Notes under the pieces: generated by a model
Databases searched by the model: none
Told to the model about the DNA's origin: nothing
The model's input: only the letters and a program-made list of their open reading frames with translations
Position numbers and translations under genes: made by a program
Assembly (NCBI GenBank): GCA_013115145.1
Contig: JAAPAO010000364.1
Coordinates: forward strand, 1 to 35,952
Reading direction: 5' to 3'
Length of the DNA stretch: 35,952 bases
Origin: Perkinsus chesapeaki
Lineage: Eukaryota > Perkinsozoa > Perkinsida > Perkinsidae
In this document: positions 10,384 through 20,497 of the stretch, piece by piece
How the letters are laid out: the number at the start of each line of letters is the position of its first letter
Position numbering within the stretch: position 1 is the stretch's first letter

Positions 10384-11939
10384 TCAGACTGGTGGCTCCA
10401 ACGCCGCTGATACTGAAGCAGTCGGTTGGACCACTTCCAGCACGAATTCAACGCGGTTGTTTTTCGTCGAAATATCGTCATCCTGATTTTCGGAAACTGA
10501 GTCCTCGCCCGACTCCTCGAAGACATCTCCCATTAGTCGATGCCTAACCTTGTGCAGAAGCTTTGTGAGAAGATGAATGCTGAAACCTAAGGGGACTCGG
10601 AATTAGAATAATTATTGTTATTGTTGAGGTCGTCGCCTTACATCCAAGAAATGCAGCAAAACCATAACGTCCTCCAATGTCACCTGTCCACCACCAAATA
10701 GATATTAATAATATACCACTCCAAATACCAGTAATAAATATTGATATTATATCCGATAATATTGGCTTATTATTAATAGATATTAATGAATATGAACCAG
10801 GTGATGCAGCTGGACCACTCATACCTAATAATAATTATAATAATAATAACTAACAACAACAACCATTACCAACAAATGAACCTGTCCAAATGAACAACAT
10901 CAACGGGTTCGTGCTCGGCGGTAAAAACAATCCCGCTGCTAACGACACCATAGCAGAGGCAACCACTGGAGAGAAATGAGGGTTGAAATAGAGATGGAGC
11001 CAAAGCGTGACAGCCTAAAGAAACGATCCACAAAACACGCTTCTCCATGCAAAAGCTACACTTGCAACCGCGCACGCAACAACAAAGCTTATCGTCACCA
11101 TTGTCGAGATGAGGACGTTGCCATCCGCGTAGGAGTGAAACCATCGGTCTGTCCTGAAACAGATGATGGGAAGCTGGTGAGCTTTCATCGCCTACCAAGA
11201 TTGGAATGCATCGTCAGGGTCAAGACTTGTGGAGGTCCAAGTGCCGGACTGAACTAGGACTATAAATAGTGCGCTGATGTGACCAGCGACATAGGCCATC
11301 ATACCTGTGGAGGGATGCTAATGAGTAAGGGGCTGGACGGACTCATACCGAGTTTTCCTCCGATACCATGCAGCACATGGCGAAGGGAAAATGTGACGCA
11401 GATGAAAACAAAACACACGAAAGGCTCCCATTGGAGAGTGAAGGCCTGAGTAGCAGCAGTCATATAATGGGCTTCCTCTGCTGAGCTTTAAGATTCTCTC
11501 GGCGACTCATCATCGATAAAACATTCTTAGCTGGGAATGCAGAAACCGGAAATGCGGCCTTCCCTCGCCAACACTTAGGCAAACGAATGTTCTATGAATC
11601 GACACTTTTTCAAAGTATTCCAACACTGCCTAACCTACATCATTCGTCGAAGCCGAGACAAAACTGGCTCCATAGGCAGTCTCTCGATAGGGCGATGACA
11701 AGGTCAAACCAGCTAGGATCTGACGTATGCGTACGAAAGTACAAAGATTGAAACGAGCTCACTCCGATGACGCTTGCTGATGCAACACCGTTAATGCCAT
11801 AGATGTCTTGGGCGACGTATTTGGCCAAGAGGAGGGATGCTAGTGAGACACAGTAGCCGATGAGAACGGTTAATAGAGAGCGTAGGATTCTGGATAGGAC
11901 ATGCTTGTATCGCGAAGGGCAAGAGGAAACAAACCGCAT
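10384..11939 (-). CDS. Tandem multi-pass membrane protein, paralogue B
   Basis: Exons give, in order: LLAKYVAQDIYGINGVASAS; a TLSSPYRETAYGA segment; FTLQWEPFVCFVF...RHVLHGIGGKL; MMAYVAGHISALFIVLVQ; WFHSYADGNVLIST...VVACAVAS; LHLYFNPHFSPVVASAMVSL...LPPSTNPLMLFIWTGSF; SGPAASPGSYSLISINN... with two helices; and a short acidic tail ending LEPPV. Several helices are visible. The motifs NGVASAS and GHISALFIV, each near a membrane segment, faintly recall the two halves of DUF1275 (YoaK-type) proteins, which is a weak inference. Function and substrate are unknown. Paralogues C, D and E share the same order of segments. The ATG at 11939 gives a shorter N-terminus than D or E. The region around 10581-10928 is nearly identical to paralogue C. 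Confidence 0.78.
10581..10928. repeat. AT-rich block nearly identical to 12677-13027
   Basis: About 350 bp match the corresponding part of paralogue C with only a few differences: an AATAATT versus AATTATT change, one extra trinucleotide in an AAC run, and a C/G change near the end. It spans the end of one exon, an intron, the MSGPAASPG exon and the next acceptor. Codons inside it are far more AT-rich than the flanking exons, and similarity drops sharply outside it. Confidence 0.9.
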
Positions 11940-11957
11940 CAACTACATGTATAAGAT

Positions 11958-12256
11958 GTTTGATAGGAAATATGTTACTAGTGATACAGAGAAGGAGATA
12001 TAATAGAAAGGAGTTTGATAGGAGATATGTTACTAGTGATACGGAGGAGGAGATATAATAGAAAGGAGTTTGATAGGAGATATGTTACTAGTGATACGGA
12101 GGAGGAGATATAATAGAAAGGAATTTGATAGGAAATATGTTACTAGTGATACAGATGAGGAGATATAATAGAAAGGAGTTTGATAGGGAATATGTTAGTA
12201 GTGATACGGAGAAGGAGATATCATAGAAGAGTTTGATAGGAAATATGTTACTAGTG
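11958..12256. repeat. 55-bp minisatellite, about 5.4 copies
   Basis: Units begin at 11958, 12013, 12068, 12123, 12178 and 12231, so the period is exactly 55 bp with one slightly shorter unit. Each contains GATAGGAGATATGTTACTAG or a near variant, followed by a purine-rich part (GGAGGAGGAGATATAATAG). The unit is not a multiple of three and no long frame crosses it. It ends 19 bp upstream of the presumed ATG of paralogue B, so it may be part of its promoter or leader. Confidence 0.93.
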
Positions 12257-12578
12257 CAGATCTATATGCCTGCTTGAAAGATACGGCCCACAGGAACGGA
12301 ACAGAACAAATCTATATCGCGTCACTCGATGCTCGTCTATGATTCTCTCGTCACCCACATCAACGCCGAGGGAGCCTCTTCGGGAGGGACACCGGACGAC
12401 ACAAGTGTTACAACAACTCAACAGCAAAGGCTTGAAGTAGAAAACCCATTACCCGAAAATACGATGACTAGCGTAAGCTAAATAACAGTGGGAAACATGG
12501 ACATAAGCCCCTCCCAGAAGGGTAGCGATCTACAGAAGGCATTCTCTTAGAGAATATATCAAATATATACGTCATCAG
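12257..12578. other. Spacer between minisatellite and paralogue C
   Basis: No gene is recognised. One odd palindrome (12541-12555, 7-bp arms ATTCTCT, centre T) lies 24 bp downstream of the stop codon of paralogue C on the minus strand. Confidence 0.5.
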
Positions 12579-14555
12579 TTATACAACACTCGAGTCATCT
12601 TCAGAAACATCTTCTTTTTCGACCGACTTCATTCGACTATTGAAATTCTGTACACATTTTGTGAACAGATGGACGGTGAAACCTAAGGGGACTCGGAATT
12701 AGAATTATTATTGTTATTGTTGAGGTCGTCGCCTTACATCCAAGAAATGCAGCAAAACCATAACGTCCTCCAATGTCACCTGTCCACCACCAAATAGATA
12801 TTAATAATATACCACTCCAAATACCAGTAATAAATATTGATATTATATCCGATAATATTGGCTTATTATTAATAGATATTAATGAATATGAACCAGGTGA
12901 TGCAGCTGGACCACTCATACCTAATAATAATTATAATAATAATAACTAACAACAACAACAACCATTACCAACAAATGAACCTGTCCAAATGAACAACATC
13001 AACGGGTTCGTGCTGGGCGGTAAAAACACGCTCGCTGCCAAACTGACAACCGATGACGCCGTTACAGGATTGGCAGAGTGATGAACATGAAACCACAATG
13101 TGAAGGACTAAGGACAGCAAAATCGCGACATTTCGTGGCGAGTGACGCACCGCTGAGAGTCCACAAGCAGTGATCATGCCGATAGAACTCAGCATTGACA
13201 GCAGTAGAGAATCATATCGAAATAACCAGATTCCAGTCCTGAGCACAAGTAACTGCATGTCGGGGCATTCACTCTTACCAATTAGTGATGCCATATTCAG
13301 GATTGAGTGTTGCGGTGTCCCATGTAGCTTGACCGAATAGGACCAAAATGACCGCCGATAGATGACCAGCGAGATAGGCAGTTGCGCCTGTTAGAGCACA
13401 CGGTGGTCAATTGATATGGGGAAATCGGAGCTACCTAATTTGCCACCGATCCCTAGAAAAAATGGCCGGAAGGCGAAACTAAGGATGACGAAAAGGAGGG
13501 CTATGAAACCTTCCCAACGAAGAGTGAACGCCTGAACAATGCCATACCGACACTTCCACAACTAGTCTTACTTTGCTGGATGATGAAGCGATGAACCCAG
13601 CACCTAGCGAGAACTCCCTGTATGGCGAGGGGAGCAAGCTTCCTGCTATAACCTAACACAAGTGGCAGCTTTCAGCTGCACCAGCTCGGAAACCTCCAAA
13701 CCCAATCGCAAAATTATGCAGTCATAAATAGACTAACGCAGAGGATACGCTTATCGTTGGACTGTGATCTCCCTGGGGACTGCTCCACTGGACCGTGGCT
13801 AATAGGAATACAAATTGGCAGAGGAGTCTTTGTTATGTGGGATATAATACGAATGGATATGGAGTATATGGCCCTGTTAAATCCGATTTAAAAAATATAT
13901 TAAACGAGGAGGGAGAACGAAACACGAAATCTGATAACAACTGATGGTCCCAGCGGCTTATGCACAAAGATTCAAGCCTTCAAGCTTAAATTCCTGTCCT
14001 GCACAAATAGATCATATTAGAAGGAAACGCTAACCGAGTGAAAGCCTGGAGACATAAATGACAACCCTGCTGGCTGCTTCAGAGAATAACTTATTCGGGC
14101 GAGACGAATGTTCCAAAGCCTCGGCAAAACCGAATAACATATGACAAACTGAGGCAAGTCACGGTAAATCCAAAACGGACACCGAGCGGCGGCAATACAC
14201 TAATAAAACTACACCAGGGCTGCTTGCAACGAATTAGCCCACTGCCCACTCGATAGTCGTACAACGGCATGGAGAGCCGTTGAAAACACATACGGCGATC
14301 TTATCAACAGAGCAGTGACCGCCTGCGCGCTCAGAGCATCCTCCCACCGTTCTCAAACCAACCCGATATTACCCCTACGACGCTTGATGCGGTCATGCCG
14401 GTGACATTATTAACGTCACGCGCTATATATTTAGCCAAAAGCTGTGATGACAGTGTAACGGTGTAGGCCAGAAGGAAGTCCTTGAGGAGGGGAAGGAATT
14501 GAACGAACAGGAGAGTAGCAATTCTGGAGGATTGTGCTTCATTATTTGTACGCAT
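12579..14555 (-). CDS. Tandem multi-pass membrane protein, paralogue C
   Basis: The segment order is the same as in B, D and E. The N-terminal exon from ATG 14555 contains SSQLLAKYIARDVNNVTGMT. A long intron of about 680 nt then precedes IAGSLLPSPYREFSLGAGF near 13660. Next come FTLRWEGFIALLF...LGIGGKLG, TAYLAGHLSAVILVLFGQAT, a WLFRYDSLLLSML helix, FTLWFHVHHSANPVTASSVV with PPSTNPLMLF, and the MSGPAASPG exon. The C-terminal tail is short and acidic (EKEDVSEDDSSVV, stop at 12579-12581). A CAG sits directly before the ATG, which could be a trans-splice or intron acceptor. Function is unknown. Confidence 0.74.
12677..13027. repeat. AT-rich block nearly identical to 10581-10928
   Basis: This is the partner of the block in paralogue B. 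The rest of the two genes is clearly diverged, so this patch was homogenised recently, most simply by gene conversion. Confidence 0.9.
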
Positions 14556-14629
14556 CTGTCAGCGAAAAAAACTGTGAACAGGCCTGGCTTGTTAACGTTG
14601 AAACTCAAGATTCTTATTATTAAGACACA

Positions 14630-15671
14630 TGTTGGCTGCATTCCCCATGGACAGGATGATGCTCTCCACCACCACCACACGGTAGGCTCTGCCGCCGTTC
14701 CAGGGTGATACCAGCAAATGCTGCAATGACGCCACCAAGCAGAGTGATGCCTTTTGGCAGGGATATCTGATGGAGGAATCACTCATCAGTATAATATTAT
14801 TACCTCATTAATTATAGCATAGCCGAAAGATGCCACCCAGATGCCCACAATGACGAATAGCGCTGCTGCAGATAAAACCAATAAACGGTAGGCCAACTAA
14901 GGGAAGTTGCATTATCGCCTCTTGCCTGTTGGGTACCCTTTTTTGCCGTTTCAAAGTCTTCCTGGCTTGCCTTTCACGCTGAAGCTCCAGAAGGCATCTT
15001 GTTAGGAGAGCTGGATCGACGCCGTTCTTCGCCTAGAAAAGATACTTCTACACATCAGCAATGCGGGGTGGTGTTGATATGGAATTCAATCCAAAACAAA
15101 TACAGACGGATCGAATGACAAGGCTTGAAGATATCAACTATTGTAATACCGGTTATCTGCCCGAAGGAGGATCACCTACCGTAAAGTCCTCCTCCTCCTC
15201 AAGAGAGTACTTCAAGCACCTAAACCCGAGCTGTAGCTTCAGACAACAGCGTCGCTACTTCTCATCTCCAGCAGGGAACTGGGTGTATATATCGGCTGTC
15301 ATGGAAGCAATAAGTATTAGCTGAAATCATCGCCTACAGATCTTAGCGGAAAAAATTCAGACATTTCACGGAATTTCTGGCATCCTCCAGCGAGTATCCC
15401 AACCGAGGATGCCCAAAAAATGCCAACACTGCCTAAAACGGCTCCTGAATTAATGGCGAGAACTCTACAAAGGAAACACTTTGCTGGAAATGACAACGGG
15501 AACTGTCGAAACCGAACAATGATCGGTGGGGTTATCAATTAACAGCAATTGTAGAATCGTTGTAAAGTTATATAGACGATAGGAACATATATACCAGCAG
15601 TAACGACATCACCCCACAGCACCGAGCACACCAGGAGCGGCTTCGGTGATCTGTATAGTGATGATAACCAT
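14630..15671 (-). CDS. Small multi-pass membrane protein, unknown family
   Basis: Several minus-strand exons make sense together. There is an ATG at 15671 (MVIITIQITEAAPGVLGA), a helix INSGAVLGSVGIFWASSVGI near 15440, a charged part DPALLTRCLLELQRERQARK near 14990, then helices YRLLVLSAAALFVIVGIWV and KGITLLGGVIAAFAGITLE, and a stop at 14630-14632. An intron with a clean acceptor (CCATCAG) separates the last two helices. The protein does not resemble the flanking tandem paralogues. Exon joins before 15000 are tentative, and the whole could instead be two genes or a decayed one. Confidence 0.42.
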
Positions 15672-15769
15672 ATTAAGTAACGTACACGAAGAACTATACA
15701 CTAGCTGTAGAAGCATGAAGAAATAATAAGCGACTAAATGCAGCAGCAGCAAAGGCCTGGAATGGCTAC

Positions 15770-17505
15770 TTAGAGATAGGCCTGCATTTCAGACACCGAG
15801 CGTCGTGATGTGTGAATGCTATCCATTTCCACTGCATTTCTGTAACGTGGCATCTGGAGCGTCTCGATAACCACGCCGCTTTCATTATCGTCATTGGCTT
15901 CCTCTTCTGGTTCGGCAATAGCATTTGGCGCATCAACAGAATCCTCACCAAACACGCCTGCTGCGGAATCTCTACTTTGCACCGACGAGAGTTCATCGTC
16001 AGATCCGCGATGACTGTCATTTTCCGGATCAGGTTCGTCGCCAGAGGCGCCCTTAAACCCTTCGGAGACCTCATCATCTGGTTCGCTCTTCACTGCCTTC
16101 ATTTCGAATGCAGACACAATATCATCAGTACTACTGCTGTCAATCTTCTTCTTGCTCAGACCATTATCCTCCAGAGCTGCCTTAAGCTCCCTCCTCTCAT
16201 TGCGCCATTTCGTGAACAAATGCATCGGCAAGCCTGATTGGGAATAATAATCAACTGTTTGGGCATGGAGACTTACATGCACAGTGGGCGATGAATCCGA
16301 ATTTCCCACCGATACCAGGTGATGTCCACCAGATACCAATCTGGATTAAACCAGCAATGACGCCAGTGATGAATATCGATACCATATCAGAGTAAACCTG
16401 CGGTTTATTATCAAAATGCACGAGAGCGTAAGCGCCGGGTTTGGCAGCTGGAGCGCTCATACCTGAGTAGGACAATAGAGTTCTAGATTTATACGGTTAT
16501 GACTAATATTACCAACAAACGAACCAGTCCATATGAAGAAGTTGAGGGGATTCGTTGAAGGTGGTAGATACAAACCAGCTGCCAGTGATACTATAGATGA
16601 TGCCACCACTGGGTTGGAGTTCTTATCGAAATGAACATGCAACCACAAAGTTACACACTAAAAAATAAACAACTTTATTAATAGCATCCTAACACTCCGC
16701 TTACCCCGGCTAACGCGCATGCCAAGACGAATGCTATGTCGACGAATACGTTAGTAACAATACTTCCGTTGTTGAAGCGATAAAACCAAAAGTTGACCCT
16801 AAAGCAGGGAAATAAATGACCGATTCCAAGTCTAGTTGGGGGCAGTACCAAGTGCCGAACCTAGCTGTTGGATCCAAGCATGTGGTCTCCCAAGTACCTC
16901 CTTGGAAGGCGACAATAAATAATGCACTAATATGACCAGCAACGAACACAGTCATACCTGAGATGGATGCATGGTGGGTTGGAAGAGGCAATGGGCTTCT
17001 TACCTAGCTTGCCACCTAGGCCGTTGAGAATGGGACGGAAGGCGTTATTAACGGTAATGAAGACAAAGCAGACCCATGCCTCCCATTGTATAGTGAAAGC
17101 CTGAGGATGACGGTGGCGGTGGAATTGGGTAAATATATCTTACAGCATTGGTAGAACATGATGTGAAACCTCCACCATATGCAAACTCTCTATATGGGGA
17201 CGGTAAAGTGAGACCAGCAAGTAACTGAATATATAATATATTATAATAAATATTATTATTATTACACCAACAACACTTGCTGATGCTACACCATTAATAT
17301 GGTATACACCTCTTGCTACATATTTAGCAAGTAATTCATATGGGAATGTTATTAACCAACCAAGGACTTCTTTTGTGATAAAATCAGCAATAAAGTCATA
17401 AGTAGGTGATGGTTTCTTCCCTTCTCTACGAAATAACTTAAAGAGGAATATATTAAATATCCTCTCAGCTTCCTCCATTGAGAACCATATACCGTCGTAA
17501 GCCAT
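15770..17505 (-). CDS. Tandem multi-pass membrane protein, paralogue D
   Basis: This is the cleanest member. The start ATG at 17505 gives MAYDGIWFSMEEAERIF, then a helix and LLAKYVARGVYHINGVASAS. After an AT-rich intron comes LAGLTLPSPYREFAYGGGF. A 43-nt intron (17101-17143) precedes FTIQWEAWVCFVFITVNNAF and NGLGGKL, then MTVFVAGHISALFIVAFQGG. A 50-nt intron precedes WVNFWFYRFNNGSIVTNVF, then LWLHVHFDKNSNPVVASSIV, PPSTNPLNFF, MSAPAAKPGAYALVHFDN and two helices ending in WWTSPGIGGKFGF. The tail of about 145 aa is hydrophilic and acidic (SEPDDEVSEGFKG, EPEEEANDDNES). A tail rich in Ser and acid next to several helices suggests a cytosolic, phosphorylatable domain. Function is unknown, with weak DUF1275-like spacing of motifs. 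Confidence 0.85.
17139..17505. repeat. First-exon module nearly identical to 22540-22906
   Basis: The 367-bp block matches paralogue E with three substitutions, near 17211, 17344 and 17439. It runs from the start codon to a few bases inside the second intron donor. Similarity stops abruptly at both ends, so it coincides with an exon-intron-exon module. The block is strongly AT-rich, including a TA-rich intron (about 17225-17266). Confidence 0.92.
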
Positions 17506-17871
17506 ATTTATATAGTATGCCCCAAAGGGTAGTGAAACTAAAAAATCAAAGTAATAATTGACAACCAAAGTGACACAAAATAATAATCGTCCGTGGCTAA
17601 TCACCATTTGCTTAACCTGGAATACTCTAGAAAACCCGCCTCTGGCTGCAACGGACAGCCAATCCGACGAATTATTCATCTCTCTGGACGTCATACACCT
17701 TCACGCGCCTCGTAATTATATCGCCCGCCTTGTGCGGTGCACCGCTCGGCGCAAAAGCGTGTTACGAGACGAAGTTGTGGCCAACAGTCACGACCCATGA
17801 AAAACATCTCGAACCGTTTATAATGGAACAGCTTCTATGCTATTATTGTGTTCGTATTGAAGTATTCTTGC

Positions 17872-20090
17872 CGCAGGACTCCTGCGTATCTTCGAGCTAA
17901 ACAGCGTCGCGTTAGTGACAAAAGTGCTGTCACACGTTAGACGTGGACAGCAGTGCTGTCACAGCACCAATCTCTCGGATGATCGTCGAGTCATAACTTA
18001 TCAGAGATTTCGTCACGAAATTTTCGTGCTGTCTCCTTCGGAAGGGGGCCTTATCACACTCCCGTACCATGGGTTTTTACGATGACACTCTGAGTCAGCG
18101 CCACTGACACTTCGACGGCCAGATGCATCGCATGCTGCCCGAATCTGCAACTACGATTCGTTTTTTGTTTTCGGAAAGCAAAAACTCGTCGAATAGACTC
18201 ACAAAGTGAGTCTCACATAGAGGCCGACCTCTCGTCCATACTCTCAGACTCTGAGACTCAGTGTTACTCATAGCCGATTTGTCCTTTGACTGTCAAACTT
18301 TGACAAAGTTTGACATTGCTGACGACGCTTCCAGTGGAGATGATAAAGGTAATCGACTATCCTCCGGTCAACCCATTCGGTTGACCGTGGGTGACACTGT
18401 CACCCATCCCGAACAGGGCATGGGGCCCATGCCATGGGCCAAACATTCTCCGAGACGGTGGCTAATCCGTCATGTACCTTATAGTCTCGAATAGCTAAGC
18501 AGGCTTAAAGCAGCTGCCAAGTTGGCAGTGCCAACATCCATGCCCGAGGCTTGGACCTCAAGGTCCTTGAGGTCCTTGAGTCAAGGACTCCTTGACGAGG
18601 AGTAAGCGAGCTCGGAAGACCCGTAATGATAGAGAGCAAAAGTTTGGGAAGGAGAGAAAAAAGTTTGGGCCGGCGCGGAACAAAAGATTTGGTCGCCCAG
18701 TGGGCGCCGCCAACCTGGCGGTGTCAAGAGTCATGTCGCATGAGTCTCTGACTCTGCCGAATCGTATTGATAGGTCTCTGAGATAGAGACCTCTCTATAC
18801 ATTTCGGCATTAGCCTGGGACCTGTACACAACCACGTTGAGGCTTTCGCAAGCACAATTACTCGAAGGAACAGAGAGGTGGGCCACCTCAGGTGGCTTTC
18901 TCTCGATGAGAATCTCACCACAAAATGTGTATAATGCTATGAGATGGTTCCAAGAGCGACGCGATATTCCCTATTATGAGGAGTCCTCATGTGATCATGA
19001 TATGTCATATGGCATTCTCATAGGATCCCTAGATGGGTGCGATTATGGCGCTGCCATATCAGATTAGCTAATAGACCCGAGGGAAACCCTGATATTTCCT
19101 ACAATCGCGAAGGCTCCCATTCCCTGAGTTGCGTGCTCGTCGTTAGTGACGATATGATGGTAAAGTACGCACACGTTTCTAAGACAATGACGACAATTAA
19201 ATGTTCAAGTTCGTACCTGACGAAGGCGTCTTTGCCATTTCCCAGAGGCGTGACGTACCCATAGGCGGAAACAAGGCATGACACAAGGCAATAGACAAGG
19301 TGGAGCAAGTCACATGCGCAAATCCAACATGGATTTCTGAAACTGTTAGTAAGTGAACAGGTCACCTGGTGACCGTCACCATGAGCAGCTCATACATTCG
19401 CTTCGGCCAACTTGGCGAGTGGAGCTCGCATGACAGTAATTTAGTGTCACTAAGGATTTCTACTCTACAGTAATGGGAAGGCTTTGCACCAAGATTGCCT
19501 GTCACAAACAGCGGACTTGAGCTTACGAACTTTGACAGTTCGACAATTCAACTGGCAGATTCAGCGCACGTGACAGTTCAGCTGGCCAGTTCCCAGTAGG
19601 CCCAAATGTGAGCTGAGCGGGCACAATCATCACAAGGCTTGACACACCCCAGGCTGAGCCATAACATAAAGGCAGGCATGAATTCTAGATCAACAACCAG
19701 GCTACTGCCGTCTTGCGTAATACGCAAATGCGTATATCTGTCGCACTTTTCGCCATGTCCAATATTATTCATCCGCCGAATTTGCTGATTGAAACTCGAG
19801 CACCATCGTCGGTTCATTTTCATTTGAAGAATAAGCGAACGACCATCATGAGCTTCCGCTGGATGTCATCGCGTTACCCGATTCATGCGGTGGACGTTTC
19901 TGACAGAAACTTCCTGTAGTACGGAAATTCTGTAACATAATGGTGCTGTATGGTAAAGATTTTATAGTGAGATCACGACCAGCGGTCGTACTGTTACAGT
20001 TGTACTGTAAGCGATCGGCTCCTCTGGGGGCTAAAAACTTGTTAGTTACGCTCTCAATAACGGTTACAGTAACCGGGTTACTGAGTAACC
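17872..20090. repeat. Field of single-nucleotide-centre palindromes between paralogues D and E
   Basis: Perfect inverted repeats with one central base crowd this spacer. Positions with arm length: 17872 (7), 17946 (7), 17953 (7), 18007 (7), 18014 (7), 18292 (11), 18388 (9), 18417 (8), 18424 (8), 18514 (7), 18521 (7), 18553 (11), 18572 (8), 18580 (8), 18875 (7), 18882 (7), 18976 (7), 19360 (7), 19367 (7), 19713 (7), 19896 (7), 20061 (7), 20076 (7). Many 5-6-bp ones, and several with 3- or 5-nt centres (18195, 18366, 18772), fill the gaps. Chance would give about 0.13 sites with 7-bp arms in this length. Arms do not share a consensus. No convincing gene lies here; short open frames at 18261-19264 have no family match. 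Confidence 0.93.
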
Positions 20091-20497
20091 TGATAGGTTA
20101 AACCCATCGAGAGCTTCCATAATCGCAGGTGATGCTTTAAAAATGAGGACCCTCTAATAGTTGAAGCTTGGTTGTGGGATGCTAACACGTGTGAAACTGC
20201 TACGAGCTACAGCACAGATATTCGCGTTCTTATTTACAACACGATCATTGCCTTTCGACACATAAAAACCTGAACATTGCTCAGTGTCACTTAGTCAGCG
20301 AGCAGCTGAACGGACTGAAATTGGGATTGCGCAGTGTTTCCTCGAACCACCACAAAGACTACAGAAATATGAGTGAAACCGAGCAACCGTTCCACCTACT
20401 GTAAAGAAGCACGGACGAAACATCGGGCAACTGACACTCTATCACTGATGATCACTCCGTACCGAGTGACCGTATACCGTCCATGATGGATGATAGA

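Noticed and set aside
11958-12256. Possible CRISPR-like array
   Set aside because: Whole 55-bp units repeat in tandem with no unique spacers, so it is a minisatellite, and the host is a eukaryote.
18261-19264. Open frames of 65-77 codons in the palindrome field
   Set aside because: Short, overlapping on both strands, no family match and built from inverted repeats.
17872-20090. Terminal inverted repeats of MITE-type transposons as the cause of the palindromes
   Set aside because: Arms share no consensus, there are no target-site duplications, and centres are single bases rather than an element body.
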